From positions 186,001 through 250,000 of the forward strand of contig SWBL01000013.1 in assembly GCA_024195585.1 (NCBI GenBank): a DNA stretch of 64,000 nt, written 5' to 3'. This document shows positions 52,001 through 62,295 of this stretch, in pieces. The stretch is from Aureobasidium sp. EXF-3400. Lineage: Eukaryota > Ascomycota > Dothideomycetes > Dothideales > Saccotheciaceae. The notes beneath the pieces are model-generated. The model did not search any database. It was given only the letters and a program-made list of their open reading frames with translations, and had not been told where the DNA came from. A program made the translations under genes and the position numbers. The first letter of the stretch is position 1. The number at the start of each line of letters is the position of its first letter.

Positions 52001-54433
52001 TGAGTTGCTGCGGCTTGGGTTGTTTTACGAATCTACCGAGCACCCAGTCGTTGTAAGCAACTACGAAGTCAGTCCAGCGGTCAGCATCGTCGGGCGTTGG
52101 AGGCTTCTCCCAGACGACATCTTCATAACCAAGGCCCTTGTACTTGACCAGGGCTGTATCGACCTCACGGATACGCGCCTTGTCAATCTCTTCTGTTGGG
52201 ATGTTGACAATGCTCGTGTATTTGACATCGAGCACAATGTCAATACGAAGATAGTCCTCAGGGATCGCATCTTCTGTTCGCATTTTCGGTTGACGTGCTT
52301 CATCTCGTTTGGCAAATGCCTTTCGCATGACACCAGCCGTAGTACCCCATACCCAGGGGCCGGGCATCCAAGCAGCTTGGAAATATGACTTTCCGTTCCA
52401 GCGAACAAGGTAAGCCTTTTCATCTTCCGGAACTCTTTCATAGCCGCAGCTTGGATCGTAGTTGTCCTCGTCGATTGGCTTCCATGCGACAAGAGATCCA
52501 ACCTTGCCTGGGCAATCGAGACACTCTTTGCATCTCCAATCCTGGCTGTAATCCTGAAGCCTCTGAGTTGCCACATCATCACTGTCAAGATCCATGAGAC
52601 TGTCTGACTTGGGCGGCAAATGCTCAAAGTGGAAGCCTCTGGAGCAGGCGGTACAGCGGAACATGACATTTTCAGGGTTGTTAATAAGATTCTGGGGTAC
52701 TGGGTAGATAGGGTCTTCACCGTTGTTCTCCTCACGATCCTTTTGCTCCTGTTGAGGAGTCTTGCGCTCTCGGAAAGGTACACATGAAGCGCCGTGTTGC
52801 TTACAGTCAGAGCACCTTCCATGATCAGGTGCTGTAGGGTCCTTCTTCATGGGGACTGCGATGCAGCGACGACACTGAAGAACAAAGTCGTTCTTACCGA
52901 CTTTGGTGACCAGATGCTCTCTCGATCCACGGTGACCGATGCAGCTCTTGTGGTATGCGTAGACACAGCCTTGACAGTAGATCAGAGCGGCAAAGTTAGT
53001 ACCATTCTGACATGAGTCACAATGTTGAATGTGACGAGCGCGGAATGGATCAGATCGTGGCAAATCCTTGAAAGACTCACGAGCTCCAACAGGCTTAGGA
53101 GGAGCGACAGGTCGTGGTTCTGACTCGGAGCGATAGATGTCGTTAACACCTGGATCCTGCATGTCACCCTGGTGACGGGTTGAACGACCAGACTGACGGA
53201 CGCCCTGACCTGAAGGTCTTGAGGTGCGAGGTCTTGAGTTGTTGTACTGCAATTCGTCTTCGTCTCCATCGGCATAGTTGATCGGATTGCTTTGAGACCT
53301 CAACGAACGCTTGCGTTTTCTGCTGGGAAGGACGTCAGACTGGAGAATGAAGCCGTCATTACCTTCTTCTGAGTCAGCTTGGGATATGGACTCGAGCCGT
53401 CTCGAAGTTTTTCTAGAATCGGTATTGGATGGAACGACCCTTCCAGAGCGACGAGGAGCTGGACCATCGTCTTCAGAGCCACTGTCGTACTTTCTTGCTT
53501 TCCGCGATTTCTTCGAGCGCGAAGGATGTTCTTCTTGATCAAGGTATTCAAGAGCTTCAACGGTATCGACGTAACCAGATTTGCTTGGTTTTGGACGCTG
53601 AATTTGTTCGACCTCGCTTTCTTCCTCGGCATAATCGTCGGCGTCTTGGACATTCTCTGTGTATTCTTGTAGAGCATCCTGGCCGTTCTCGTATTGTAAT
53701 AGATCGTTGAAGGAGACCTTACGTGCAGGAGGAATTAGCTTGAGACGACGGATGGGAGACATGATGACGAGGTTGGAGGGTTGCAGGACTTGGTTGTCGC
53801 AGTAGATGAAAGAGATGACAGTGTATGGGAAAGGGCAAGGCTCTGTAGCCTTTATATAGGTCGATGAGAGTGAAAAGGAAAGAATAGTGATAGAACAAGT
53901 GGTATGTGAAGCTTGCGACAGAGGTATGGTGGTGTGAAGAGGAAGGCAGCGCTGCAGGCAACGATGGGTAGTGTCGATAGGGCAGTAGTGAAAGGGCTTA
54001 CCTGCTCCGTGTGTCTATCGACGAACTCGACATTGTAGTATACATCTTCATTCTTTGCAATCTCTTTCAATACACGACGGACGATGTTGGCACCATATGT
54101 ACAGTCGGTGTAGTCATCTCGATTGAAGGTGGGGTCTTGGGTGATTACAACCTGGACAGTCTGCCTGGGCTTTGTAGACGTGATAGGTTGTGGAGTGGAG
54201 GCTCTTGGTTGTAGAGCATCCTCCTCGTCGTCGGCGATACCCTCAACGATGGCGTCAATATCGAAATCGTCATCTTCGAAGTGGTTGGCAGTATCAGTGG
54301 CAGTGGCTGGAGTGTTAATCGGGGCAAAGGTCCTTGGAGGCGGAGCGGGAGCAGATGGCTGAGGGGCGGTGTTGACAGTGCGAGGCTTCCATCGGGAGAG
54401 GTCGACGTTCAGTTCATCTTCGGAATCGGACAT
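49011..54433 (-). CDS. Mi-2/CHD-type chromatin remodelling ATPase (three introns, last one unclear)
   Basis: Exons 54433-54002, 53717-50151, 50101-49505 and a last one within 49465-49011; about 1680 aa. The 284-bp first intron is confirmed because joining its ends gives DRHTEQ|VSFNDLLQYENGQ, a continuous chromodomain-helicase N-terminal motif. The second (50102-50150) is a clean 49-bp intron. The third junction, near 49466-49504, is unresolved (see findings). Order of parts: acidic N-terminus; Cys/His zinc fingers (HCDSCQNGTNFAALIYCQGC, RCTACSRGFHFEHL); two chromodomains (YLVRWNGKSYFQAAWMPGPW, then ALVKYKGLGYEDVVWE); SNF2 ATPase with Walker A DEMGLGKTIQ near residue 770, DEGQ in place of DEAH near 880, and SRAHRIGQKK near 1169; and a C-terminal Cys-rich tail (CVACQHLHPLGSCPLKRAG, CGLCGLAHYGFSRICPH). 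Resembles fission-yeast Mit1 and animal Mi-2: a nucleosome remodeller for silent chromatin. Confidence 0.88.
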
Positions 54434-54783
54434 GGTTGGTTATGGTATATGGACATTCGCATGCACGTCGCAGACAGAACAGAGCGCGAGTTGAGCCGGA
54501 GAGAAGATGGAAAAGTTGGCGTATGAGTGGGATGAATATGCGTTACTTGTCAGGAAAGAGCAGACCCGCTGTTGATCAGACCCAAGACAGATGAATCACA
54601 AAGAAGGAAGTCGCGATAGTTTGAGTAAGAGCGACCGAATGGAAGACGCGACAGATACCGAGACGGACGCGACTGTCGCCGAGCTTGGACCCTGAATCAT
54701 GATGCTTTCTGGGGCATTCTATTTTCCTCAACTTAATTATTTTCTACCTCACTCAGTACCGCCACCAACTCTTTTCGACTGGA
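54434..54783. other. Divergent CHD/MRM1 promoter
   Basis: 350 bp between head-to-head genes. Purine-rich, with no clear TATA box, as expected for housekeeping genes. Confidence 0.4.
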
Positions 54784-56955
54784 ATGCTCGCCGCCGCCTC
54801 TGCGCAAGCGCGTACTCCTAGACTCTATCTGCAATGTCGCCGTAAATCCACCCTCTCGGCCATCAACCGCACCCTCGATCAGTCCATCCGGAGAGACCGC
54901 CGCAAAGCCCTCGATGATCTGAACAAGATCAACGACGAACGTGGTGCCTCCTTCCCATGGCAGGATCGAAACCACCGATCCACATTCGACGACTCCGCTC
55001 GCAATAAATACACCAACCATGAGGACCGTGAGGACAGGCACACATCGAGAGGCCCGGCTTCTAAGCGAAATCAAGCCAACAGAAATGCAGCCTTCACCAT
55101 TCGCAAGTCCAATAAGCGCCCCGAAGGCAATGCTATCGATGAGAATCCAAGATATGATATTCTGAATGTCCCCTTCACCGACAAGCACCACTTCACCCAA
55201 GAGAACTGGAACCTTCTGATGGAAGCTGTCCAGCTAGCCGAGGACAAATATGTTAGAGCGCTGCCAACCCGCCCTTCTACCTTGCCACAGTTCGAAAAGG
55301 ATGAGCCTAGTGTCACGCTCAACGTAAAAAGACAGCTTAAGAAGACTTTCAAGGAAGACCTTGCTACTGTTGAGCCTACTCTGTCCCGCGAGAAGAACGA
55401 GTGGCTGCGTGTGATACAACATGTTGGTAACGCTTTGAAGAATGCAAGGTCAAACAACATATATATTCCTGGTAGGCGTTGGTTTGAGGGAGGCGATCCC
55501 ATGAGTGCTATCAAAGCATCCGTCTATCCTATTCAACCACCAGCTACCCCACCACAAGCTGCTAATTGGGCCCAAGAGCTCCAAGACATGACCGTGCTGA
55601 ACAAGGACATGCGTAGCGTTGTTATCCAAGAACTTGTCAACAAGAATGCAGCTGCTCTTATTAGCGGTCAAGAATTGCGTCCTATAGAGCTCACAGGTGC
55701 TCTTGACAATTCCAGATCGGAAAGGCGAGCCAAGGAAAGAGACGAAGAAATGCAGAGGGACTCTTTCAAGGAAGCAAAAGAAAGAAGAAAGCTGGAAGAA
55801 GAAAGTCGACTCGACGATGACCAACTCTTTTCCCTCGTCAACAACAACAGAGAAAAGAACAACGACAGAAAGAACAAGTACAAGGAGATCCAGGAGCCTA
55901 GAGACAGGAAAGACAGAGACAGCCGTTCGTCACCACAATCATTTCGTGATGATAGGGACGCATATGTTTCAATCCCATACACAACAGCTGCCTCGGAGTT
56001 TCTGTACGGCTTCAACGTTGTCATTGCAGCTCTCACTGCCAGACGCCGTCAGATGTACAACGTCTACATCCACAGCCGCGCGCTTTCCAACTCGTCGAGC
56101 GCAAAAAACATCAAAAGCCTATGCAGAAAGGCTGGTGTCAAATACACGGAAGTTGATGATTCTTTCCTTCCTAAAATGGACAAGATGGCCCAAGGCCGTC
56201 CTCACAACGGCTTAATCCTCGAAGCCTCACCTCTACCAACCCTACCCACAAAGTCGCTAGGCAAGATTGGCGTAACAGACATGGCCATCCCCATCGACCT
56301 AGCCGACCAAAGCGCCGAAGAAGCAAAAGTAAACGGCACCCCATCAACCATCCCCTTCCACTACGCCCACACATGGCGCAAACCTCTCGTCCTCCTCCTC
56401 GACGGCATCCTCGACCCAGGAAACCTAGGCAACATTCTACGCACAGCACACTTCTACGGCGTCGACGCAGTCGCCATCTGCACAAACACCTGCGCCCCCG
56501 TAAACCTCCCCATCGTCCAAAAAGCAGCTTCCGGCGCCGCAGAAGCATTAACCCTCCTCTCCATCCCCACACCCGCAAACTTCATCACCACATGCAAGAA
56601 ACACGGCTGGACCGTCCACGCCGCCGTAGCCCCCAACGCCAGCTCTGCTAAATCTTCAAAGGGCAATTTGGTCACGTCTAACATGATCTCGCCGCTCTCG
56701 CGCAGCCCGAGTATCTTGATGATCGGTGCTGAAGGCGAAGGTCTTCGTGCTAATCTTGCTACCAAGGCTGATGCCAATGTAGGCATCAGAGGTGCCAAAC
56801 CTGCTCTCCCTGAACTCGATGTTGGTGTTGATAGTTTGAATGTCGGATCTTCGGTTGCTGTCTTACTAGAGGCCTTTTTCAGGAAACCTGATAATCTTGA
56901 AGATGTCCCTGAGGATACGCCGAGGGATGATACTGTTGCTGGTAGAATTGTATAA
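54784..56955 (+). CDS. MRM1: Mitochondrial rRNA 2'-O-ribose methyltransferase Mrm1 (SpoU)
   Basis: 723 aa, single exon. The N-terminus (LAAASAQARTPRLYLQCRRK) is a mitochondrial targeting sequence, followed by about 380 disordered, charged residues much longer than in yeast. The substrate-binding domain starts at SEFLYGFNVVIAALTARRRQ near residue 401. The SpoU/TrmD knot carries the three motifs: PLVLLLDGILDPGNLGNILR near 533 (motif 1, with the catalytic Asn and Arg), ILMIGAEGEGL near 645 (motif 2) and LNVGSSVAVLLEAF near 686 (motif 3). Mrm1 methylates a conserved guanosine of the large mitochondrial rRNA using S-adenosylmethionine. The far 3' part (56,300-56,640) is unusually C-rich in third positions compared with the gene's ends. 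Confidence 0.93.
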   Translation: MLAAASAQARTPRLYLQCRRKSTLSAINRTLDQSIRRDRRKALDDLNKINDERGASFPWQDRNHRSTFDDSARNKYTNHEDREDRHTSRGPASKRNQANRNAAFTIRKSNKRPEGNAIDENPRYDILNVPFTDKHHFTQENWNLLMEAVQLAEDKYVRALPTRPSTLPQFEKDEPSVTLNVKRQLKKTFKEDLATVEPTLSREKNEWLRVIQHVGNALKNARSNNIYIPGRRWFEGGDPMSAIKASVYPIQPPATPPQAANWAQELQDMTVLNKDMRSVVIQELVNKNAAALISGQELRPIELTGALDNSRSERRAKERDEEMQRDSFKEAKERRKLEEESRLDDDQLFSLVNNNREKNNDRKNKYKEIQEPRDRKDRDSRSSPQSFRDDRDAYVSIPYTTAASEFLYGFNVVIAALTARRRQMYNVYIHSRALSNSSSAKNIKSLCRKAGVKYTEVDDSFLPKMDKMAQGRPHNGLILEASPLPTLPTKSLGKIGVTDMAIPIDLADQSAEEAKVNGTPSTIPFHYAHTWRKPLVLLLDGILDPGNLGNILRTAHFYGVDAVAICTNTCAPVNLPIVQKAASGAAEALTLLSIPTPANFITTCKKHGWTVHAAVAPNASSAKSSKGNLVTSNMISPLSRSPSILMIGAEGEGLRANLATKADANVGIRGAKPALPELDVGVDSLNVGSSVAVLLEAFFRKPDNLEDVPEDTPRDDTVAGRIV

Positions 56956-57210
56956 AAATAGACATTCTGATGATTGGGATGTTGTTTGTATATATAGCAT
57001 TGACGACTTTATTGTATATTACCTTTTTCCTCACCCTTTATCAAAAATGTATCTATGATATTTGCTATGTGTTCTACATTATCCGTCCCAGTCAATCTCA
57101 GACTCTTCTACTCTACCAAAGCCAGAGTAAAACAAGGTGGTCGTGTGGTTTCGGCAATGTTGAAAATCGGACCCTGTTCGCGTTCAACGCTAGAGCGGCC
57201 TTGCAGCAAG

Positions 57211-57230
57211 TGTGGTGTGGTGTGGTGTGG
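57211..57230. repeat. TGTGG pentamer, four copies
   Basis: Four perfect TGTGG units in tandem, likely slippage-prone non-coding sequence. Confidence 0.7.
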
Positions 57231-57363
57231 TGCATGTGATGTGTTCGACCTGCAGCCTGCACTCTGCAGCACATCCACTTTCCTGCACATCAGCCGGGAG
57301 TTTTGGAACGGTTAATGCGGCAACCCCCATCGCGATGTGCCAGACAGAGCACGCGCGTATCTG

Positions 57364-57429
<66 letters not shown>
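57364..57429. repeat. (CAT)22 microsatellite
   Basis: Twenty-two perfect CAT trinucleotides in non-coding DNA between two convergent genes. It would be highly polymorphic between strains. Confidence 0.95.
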
Positions 57430-57430
<1 letters not shown>

Positions 57431-57872
57431 GCATCCTCCTCAACAACGTCAGGGGAAACCGTCTCACCCAGCAAGCAGCGGCAAAAAAGATTGAAGTTTG
57501 AGAGGAAAGAAATAAAATCGGCAAAGTTGTAAAAGAGGAAAAGGGTATATCTATAAACGCTTTCTTTGCAACAGAGAAACAAAAGAAACAAAAGGAGGAA
57601 AAACTGTTCTCTCCTAGCTACGGATCCATTTTCTCGTAGCATCTCTAGTAGTAAAGTATGACTTTTCGCGCCTGCCGTATGCTTTGTTGGCTCCAGATCA
57701 ATAGAAAAACGTCCATTGCGAGTCCAAGGATGCCACCTTCCGACACAAGCCAACCCATCTGCCATCTCCAGCAAATCCAAAATAGAAAAAGGTGTAATGA
57801 GTAAAAAGGCCTTCTGAGCCACGGGATATCAAGTTGAAGAATCGAAAGTAGAAGAAGTAAAAGAAAAAAACT

Positions 57873-59077
57873 TTACAGCTTCAATGCGCGCTCAAAGACG
57901 TCAAGATTGAAAGCAGAGTTTCTAAAGTCGTCGGCACCAGGTTCAGGAGCGTATTTTTGACGTCCTGGTTCAATGTCGTCTTCGGCGATTTCATCCTGGT
58001 GGGCGGGGATGGTGTGCTTCTCTTCAATCCCACTATCGCTGCGGGATACTTGGGAGATGCGAGATTCATAGCTGGGAGTGCGAGCAAGGCGATCATTACA
58101 AGCGACGAAACGAGCAGTGAAGAATCCCTTGACACCATTGCTAAGCCAGATGATTTCACCATGCTTGATGGAAGCAACATCGATAACTCCAGCATGACAG
58201 ATACCTTGATCGATGGCCCAGCGGCGAGTGGTTCCTTGTTGGCCTCCACAGTCTGTGTGCGGAGTCACCCATTTTCCATCACGGTAGAAGTAAGGGGTCG
58301 TGATAGATCCATCCATGACTTGGTTGTCGCGGTTAAATAAAATGACTTCCTTAGCATCCTGATATGATTGAATCGAAGCGCATTGCCTGGCGTAATTGTA
58401 CATTGTCCGGTAGTGAGTTTTAGCACGGGTGAAAGTCGTAGTCCGGGTTGGTAGAACATCCAGCACGGCCTTGAAGATGGGTGTCGGAGACGCCGCCTCC
58501 TGATTTGATTTGCCCAAGTCCAGAGTAGTCGGGAAGAGAAGTGGCTGCTTCATGGCCATGATTGGCTCAACTCCAATTTCCATTTTCCCATTGTGACGCA
58601 AGCATACTCGGACCTGTGAGACATTGTCAGCCTTTGTGCTTCATTGTACAATTGCGAAGTTTTTTTTATTGTAACGATCTCTTTGAGACTGTCGCGTGCC
58701 TGTGGCGCATGCATGTCTTTGTTTGCAAACAGAACCATGACGCACATGGTGTGTGAATGGATTGGATAGATGGCATGAAGAAAGAACAAAAAATCACGTA
58801 CCTTGAACGGACATTTGTTGCCGGTCTTCTTCTTGTGTTCGGCGACGGCGGTTTGGATGCGATTGAACAGATCAACAGGTCCTTTCAGCCTCTTATTGGT
58901 GTCATACCAGCCCAGATGGTCGGCTGCAGTGACGAGGCGCTCGTAGTGATATTTGATGAGATATGCAGCCTTGGAGTCCGGACAACAGACAGGATTCTGA
59001 GCATTGCGCTTCATCGAGCCATCGTAGCGCAACGAAGTGAAGACATACTGATCTTCGATGGGAATCTCATCCAACAT
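57873..59077 (-). CDS. ABZ2: Aminodeoxychorismate lyase Abz2 (class IV aminotransferase fold), one intron
   Basis: Spliced from 59077-58802 and 58613-57873 (338 aa). The 188-bp intron starts GTACGT and ends CTCACAG; joining gives NKCPFK|VRVCLRHNG. The start ATG at 59077 leads into EDQYVFTSLRYDGSM. Class IV PLP-fold features follow: a K-T-x2-R-x3-Y region in AKTHYRTMYNYAR near residue 155 (Lys candidate for PLP), EVILFNRDNQVMDGSITTPY, and DCGGQQGTTRRWAIDQGIC, matching fungal Abz2. The enzyme converts 4-amino-4-deoxychorismate to p-aminobenzoate and pyruvate, the last step of pABA synthesis for folate. The acidic end (HQDEIAEDDIEPGRQ) is a lineage extension. Confidence 0.85.
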
Positions 59078-60063
59078 GTCGAATTGATGTCGAGCGGTGG
59101 TTATCCAGGACGTCTGGGATGAAGATGGTCGTAAATGAAATTTTGGTGGGAATCAGCGGTTCAGGCTAATATTCAAAGAGACATTATGGTTTGTAGTGGT
59201 GGAAGTCAAGGCGGGGCGAATTGTGTGGGATGTCCAGAAGTTTTAAGAGAGACGGAGCTGGGGTATCAACAGGACGCGAAGGCCATGGCACGGCAGAAGG
59301 CGGAAGAAAATCGAGAGACTCGAGTGGATGATGAAAGAGAGTCAAGGGACACTGGGGGTTTCAGGTCGCGGCACTGGCAAGGTTTTGAGGGTGGAAGTTG
59401 TGTGGGCGTTGAGAAAGAATGCCCCCGCGCGTCTTGGTTCCTTGTACGGACGGCGCGCTCGCTCGCCCTGGCCGACTTTGCCGGTCTCGCAATCACCGCA
59501 ATCTAATAAGCCCATCCAACACAATGAGGCGCTTATTCGGTTGTTTTTTGCGTTGCGACCGAGAGATTACGTTAACTGCTGCTGAGTCTGATGACAGTCA
59601 CCTACCAAATCGGCAGCGTCGGTAATCGAGCATTTCACATCTTACCATGAATTCTAGCAGTGGCACGGAAATAATACGTCAAGGCCCCAGAGGGAGCATG
59701 AAACCAAACGGTCTGGGGCCTCTGGGCACCAAGACGTCAAAAATTGGCCGCATGTTTTGCTTGCTCTCGCGGACCCCGGCTGCGTGAACAGAGAACAGCC
59801 GGTTCGTTCCTGTGTGTACAAAGTACATGAACTTTTGCCATTCCAAGCTTCCGATAGAGCTATTCGAGTACAAAAATTATGGCTCAATGCAGATTCTCGG
59901 ATCGAAGTCTGACATGCGATATAATGAGCTGAAATGGTACTGTAGCAAAAGAAAGTTGGAATAAATCAATGGGTATGTACGCCGCTCGCTCCATATTTAC
60001 AGAATTCCTCATCAACGCAAAGAACGCCAACCATGCAGAATGCTCCTCTTGTTTTTTCCCATG
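59078..60063. other. Intergenic between ABZ2 and RBR ligase
   Basis: About 1 kb with the ABZ2 promoter and the 3' end of the RBR ligase gene. Several open frames overlap on both strands without a motif. No repeat or RNA gene was seen. Confidence 0.35.
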
Positions 60064-61887
60064 TCATCGCCTTACTGGGATGACCCAACGTTCGTCTTGA
60101 TCATCTTCCAGTTCATCAGAGTCCCATCCGTCTTCTTCATCGCGAACAGCCAGCTCGACAAATCGTCTGAATGCTGCAGCTGCTGCTGCATCGATCTGTT
60201 GCTGATTGGGAGGGACCTGCTGTTGTTGAGGTAAAGGACCTGCTCTTCTTCCGTCTAGAGCGGCTACTCTGCCACCTCGGGCGCGTCTCGCTCCACCTCT
60301 ACGTGCTGGCTGCTGTGCGGCCTCTGCTGCTGCAGGTTGAACGTTGTTGTCTTGAGCAGGCTGGACAATGGCTGCAGCATTGTCCTGAGCATCGAGCTCT
60401 TCTGCAAGCGCTCTTGCTGCGGCCTCGTCCTCTTCCCGCTGCAGAGCCTCTGCTTCTTCTCTGTCTGCTGCCTGGGCTACCGCCAGAGCCTCTTGCTCCC
60501 AGCGCCTCGCACCAACAAAAGCACCTCCCTGGCCTTCGTCACCCTCCTCTAGCTCCCATAGCTTCTGATAACATTCTGTGCCAGGCTTATTGAAATGTTG
60601 ATACGGGTTGTCGGGGCACAGCCATGCGCCACACAGGTAGCAGAAGTGGGTGGCGCATTGAACACAGCGCATGTGGTTGCAACCCATAGTCTTCTGTGTA
60701 GGACTGCTACAGGTAGGGCACGGCGAGGTATGCGTGCGGATATAGTCGTAGCTGGCCTTCTCCTCCTCTGACAGTTCTGAAGGGTTGCGAGGCCAGCAAC
60801 GAGCGAAGTCACCATGCCATCCTGCATAACAAGTTTTGCAAAAGGCGAAACTGCACTTGCTGCAGATAGCCAGTCTATCAGAGGGGGAGTGGCCCTTTTT
60901 CACCGTCTCCGTATCGTCTTCATCTTCACTCGATGACTCCGGGTACATTGAGAGATCTTGTGGGATAGGCGGGTACTTGTCACTGCGAGCAGGACCTTGG
61001 CACCAGGTACGCGGGCAGTAAACAGTTGTCTTGTCGGCTTCCTGCTTCTTCTTGCGCTTCATGTCGACATAGCGGCGTATCATGGACTCTTCGATACCCA
61101 TTGCAAGCAGCTCTTTCGGGTGTAGTGTCTTTTCCTTTCGCCTCTTCTTTTTCTGACCAACCGGGGCGTCCTTGCCACAGGTGGGGTCTAGACACTGCAC
61201 TCTTCCAACGTCGCCCTCGGTGATGCAGTTGTTATAAAAGTCTTGCAAACAGGTCTGACAGAAGACATGACCACAGCGACGCATGCGATAGCATGAAGAA
61301 CCTTTTTTGGGCTCGAGACAAATGCCGCAGTCAAAGGTGCCAGCATCAAATGTAGCCTTCTTGGTACAGGTGTCATAATCGAGTAAAGCAGGCTTCAGAG
61401 ATGGTGGCAGGTCGAGACCAGTGACTTCCAAGTCAAAAGCCTGCTCGGCTTGTTGTTGTAGGAAGTCGATATAGGAGAAGAGGATCTGACAGCGACCGTA
61501 TTCATCCCACAGCTTCTCACATTCACGCTCCAACTCTTTCAACTTGTCGTCGGGAAGCCATTTTGGCGTGGTAGACAGGAGGATGGTTGGCGGCTTCTCA
61601 GCAGGGTAACCTTCGGGAAGGGAGAGCTTCAGCTGTAGAGGCGGAAGATGTTCGAGACGATAGGTTTCGTCAAAATCGGGTACGAAAGATGAGTTTTTGA
61701 TTTGGCCATTCTCCGAGTCTGGTGGGGATGGTGGTGGCGCTGAGGGAAAGCGCAAAGCGAGAGGACTCGAGGGGTTGACGGGGAGATGTAAGGAAGCGGC
61801 GAAAGGGTTATTTGGGTCAACGAGGAGTTCGGGATAAATGGCCGAGATGGTTGACAACTCTTCTTCTCTCTCGTCTTCAATGTCCAT
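60064..61887 (-). CDS. ITT1: RWD-RING-IBR-RING E3 ubiquitin ligase, Itt1/RNF14-like
   Basis: 607 aa, single exon. Residues 1-165 are an RWD domain (EREEELSTISAIYPELLVDP; LKLSLPEGYPAEKPPTILLS). RING1 begins CGICLEPKKGSSCYRMRRCG near residue 187. The IBR zinc domain follows around 330-365 (AICSKCSFAFCKTCYAGWHG). RING2 near 391-425 has CPTCSSPTQKTMGCNHMRC with the catalytic Cys in GCNHM, then HFCYLCGAWLC. RBR ligases pass ubiquitin through this Cys as a thioester. The last 150 residues are Ala/Glu/Gln-rich and disordered. The domain order matches yeast Itt1, linked to translation-termination factors, and human RNF14. The start is the first ATG, and the gene sits head to head with CAX4. Confidence 0.92.
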   Translation of the reverse strand: MDIEDEREEELSTISAIYPELLVDPNNPFAASLHLPVNPSSPLALRFPSAPPPSPPDSENGQIKNSSFVPDFDETYRLEHLPPLQLKLSLPEGYPAEKPPTILLSTTPKWLPDDKLKELERECEKLWDEYGRCQILFSYIDFLQQQAEQAFDLEVTGLDLPPSLKPALLDYDTCTKKATFDAGTFDCGICLEPKKGSSCYRMRRCGHVFCQTCLQDFYNNCITEGDVGRVQCLDPTCGKDAPVGQKKKRRKEKTLHPKELLAMGIEESMIRRYVDMKRKKKQEADKTTVYCPRTWCQGPARSDKYPPIPQDLSMYPESSSEDEDDTETVKKGHSPSDRLAICSKCSFAFCKTCYAGWHGDFARCWPRNPSELSEEEKASYDYIRTHTSPCPTCSSPTQKTMGCNHMRCVQCATHFCYLCGAWLCPDNPYQHFNKPGTECYQKLWELEEGDEGQGGAFVGARRWEQEALAVAQAADREEAEALQREEDEAAARALAEELDAQDNAAAIVQPAQDNNVQPAAAEAAQQPARRGGARRARGGRVAALDGRRAGPLPQQQQVPPNQQQIDAAAAAAFRRFVELAVRDEEDGWDSDELEDDQDERWVIPVRR

Positions 61888-62295
61888 GGTGCCCGAATCG
61901 GGGTGACTCGTGAGTGGCTGGGTGCTATGAGCAATTCATAAGTGCAAGTGAGTCTTCGGGCGAAAGACTATATATTGGCGCAAGCGATGGTAAGTAATGG
62001 AAACAGAGAGACCTGTGTTGCAGAGAGAAGAATAAATGTTGGGTGGCGCGGTGAATGAGAGATGGCGGCTTTGACGGTGTCTTGGTTTCGCCTCGGTGAC
62101 GGCTGGCAGAATCTCACCGCCTGGTCATTGACACGGGCCGAAGCGTCTTATCGCCGGCCTGCTGGAGAGGCTGCGGAGCCGTGTCTTTCGTCAGAGCTCC
62201 CCAGAAGTTGGTTCCTTGAATCTGGCTGGAGCTCGTGTCTTGCGTCTTCCTACCTTAGTCTTCACAGCAAACATCTCTGGAAGGAAACAGCCAGT
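61888..62295. other. Divergent RBR/CAX4 promoter
   Basis: 408 bp between head-to-head genes. An open frame begins at 62062 and runs into CAX4, but the family N-terminus begins at the 62296 ATG. TATATATTGG near 61970 is a possible TATA element. Confidence 0.4.

Larger units (their letters stand above)
56956..57872. other. Convergent 3' regions with simple repeats
   Basis: Between MRM1 and ABZ2. Contains a TGTGG run at 57211-57230 and a (CAT)22 microsatellite at 57364-57429. Open frames across the repeat code for runs of Ser, Ile or Met and are artefacts. Confidence 0.5.

Noticed and set aside
53719..53961. Independent start of the CHD gene at 53,762
   Set aside because: Joining 54002 to 53717 makes DRHTEQ|VSFNDLL, a continuous conserved motif, so the ATG at 53,762 is intronic.
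57108..57230. tRNA-like reading near the TGTGG repeat
   Set aside because: A GTTCAACGC stretch resembles a B box but no A box or stems are present at the right spacing.
57190..57822. 210-codon minus-strand frame with a long Met run
   Set aside because: It is the (CAT)22 repeat read on the other strand; no motif and no plausible protein.
58614..58801. Hairpin element in the long ABZ2 intron
   Set aside because: The intron is 188 bp but shares neither arm nor core with the three copies of the element.
62062..62295. Upstream start for CAX4
   Set aside because: MDDPPLASLSLTHV at 62296 matches the family start; the longer frame lies in the divergent promoter.
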